Shown: in pieces, positions 50,077-50,523 of the stretch
How the letters are laid out: each line of letters starts with the position of its first letter
Numbering within the stretch: position 1 is the stretch's first letter
Translations under genes and position numbers: made by a program
Assembly (NCBI GenBank): GCA_902800005.1
Contig: CADCCP010000015.1
Coordinates: forward strand, 1-50,523
Length of the DNA: 50,523 bases
Direction of reading: 5' to 3'
Source: an uncultured Ruminococcus sp.
GTDB taxonomy: Bacteria > Bacillota > Clostridia > Oscillospirales > Acutalibacteraceae
The notes under the pieces: model-generated
What the model was told of the DNA's origin: nothing
The model's input: the letters and a program-made list of their open reading frames with translations, nothing else
Database searches by the model: none

Positions 50077-50523
50077 ATGAACAAAGCCTATAAATTCAGG
50101 ATATACCCTAATGAAGAACAAAAAATATTGTTTGCCAAAACATTTGGGTGTGTCAGATTTATCTATAACAAAATGCTTGAGGATAAAATAGAGTATTACA
50201 ATAAGACAAAAGAAAAACTGAACAATACCCCAGCACAGTACAAAACTGAATTTGAGTGGCTGAAAGAAGTAGACAGCCTTGCACTTGCCAACGCACAGAT
50301 GAATTTGCAAAAGGCATACAATAATTTTTTTAGCAACCCTAAAAAATTTGGCTTTCCAAAATTCAAAAACAAACATAGAAGTCAAAAATCATATATGACC
50401 AATAATCAAAAAGGTTCTGTAAAAATTGAGAACGGATACATACAGTTGCCGAAAACAGGGCTTGTAAAGATAAAACAACATAGAAATATTCCTGATTATT
50501 ACAAAATCAAGTCCGTTACAATA
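50077..50523 (+). CDS. tnpB: TnpB family RNA-guided endonuclease, N-terminal 149 residues
   Basis: The frame opens MNKAYKFRIYPNEEQKILFAKTFGCVRFIYN, the standard start of IS200/IS605 TnpB (OrfB), and continues with YNKTKEKLNNTPAQYKTEFEWLKEVDSLALANAQMNLQKAYNNFF, KFGFPKFKNK and KSYMTNNQKGSV. It runs off the window without a stop, so the RuvC and zinc-finger parts are not seen. TnpB uses a right-end-derived guide RNA to cut DNA and keeps the element at its site; it is the ancestor type of Cas12. AGAGGTGAA precedes the ATG. Whether it is intact cannot be judged here. Confidence 0.95.
   Translation, partial: MNKAYKFRIYPNEEQKILFAKTFGCVRFIYNKMLEDKIEYYNKTKEKLNNTPAQYKTEFEWLKEVDSLALANAQMNLQKAYNNFFSNPKKFGFPKFKNKHRSQKSYMTNNQKGSVKIENGYIQLPKTGLVKIKQHRNIPDYYKIKSVTI

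Larger units (their letters stand above)
49952..50523 (+). mobile_element. IS200/IS605-type element, left part (tnpB only, cut by window edge)
   Basis: The left end shows a subterminal hairpin (CCCGCCTC/GAGGTGGG, about 49972-49989) and a second stem GTCAGCC/GGCTGAC with TTTTT (50002-50024), then a promoter and tnpB. Imperfect subterminal palindromes instead of inverted terminal repeats are typical of this family. No tnpA is seen between the border and tnpB. The exact border is uncertain within about 10 bases. Confidence 0.75.

Overview
The window is chromosomal DNA of a low-to-moderate-GC anaerobic Firmicute, most likely a Ruminococcus-like member of the Clostridia. This rests on gene content and style, not on a database match: RNase Y, PcrA, YlxR/YlxQ, an L10 leader RNA, a Ter/FabV-type enoyl reductase, a GGGtGRT protein with its NifU-like partner, strong SD sequences and TTGACA/TATAAT promoters. 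No prophage, CRISPR array or integrated plasmid is visible. The only clear mobile element is a TnpB-encoding IS200/IS605-type element cut by the right edge.

Layout. 1-917: the tail of an unknown gene, stacked hairpins, and a minus-strand tRNA cluster (Val-Asp-Phe-Gly-Cys). 918-5306 (+): a Ca2+-type P-ATPase, then a NifU-like scaffold/GGGtGRT pair. 5365-11669 (-): dnaE behind a SUKH/SMI1-like gene, and a THUMP RNA methyltransferase behind a degV gene. 11818-12040 (+): tRNA-Arg and tRNA-Val. 12087-22408 (-): a translation/transcription block of two unknown overlapping genes, rpmB, rplL-rplJ with L10 leader, rplA-rplK-nusG-secE-rpmG, a 2H-phosphoesterase-like gene, and infB-ylxQ-ylxR-nusA-rimP. 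22552-28042 (-): pcrA, a zinc-dependent phospholipase C-like gene, an Rrf2 regulator and rmuC. 28610-31186 (+): rny and an unknown conserved gene. 31319-38260 (-): a MalQ-GlgP fusion, then lipoprotein, alpha/beta-hydrolase and enoyl reductase. 38412-44020 (+): leuCD, a FemAB-like protein, an ASCH protein, malic enzyme and a bacterial PARG-like protein. 44064-50523: a DUF5684-like protein (-), a five-gene (+) SPFH/zinc-ribbon membrane cluster related to Bacillus ydjGHI, a DUF308 protein (-), and a gene cut by the IS element.

The most unusual signal is intergenic: several unrelated short words (CAATGTN, AATKAGG, GGAGAGT/ACTCTCC, AATAATG) are arranged as degenerate tandem arrays, all with an exact 7-bp period. 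Several overlap the stop codon of a gene. One is translated as the C-terminal tail of PcrA and one supplies the start codon and SD of a small gene. Several occur as inverted pairs able to form hairpins. They resemble, in design only, the heptanucleotide STRR repeats described in cyanobacteria. Other notable points are the MalQ-GlgP fusion that keeps an internal SD and ATG for GlgP, a ydjH-like gene that has lost its TPM domain, a structured 258-bp intergenic RNA region in the same cluster, a triplicated 55-residue coiled-coil unit in RmuC, and rpmB lying where rpoB normally follows rplL.
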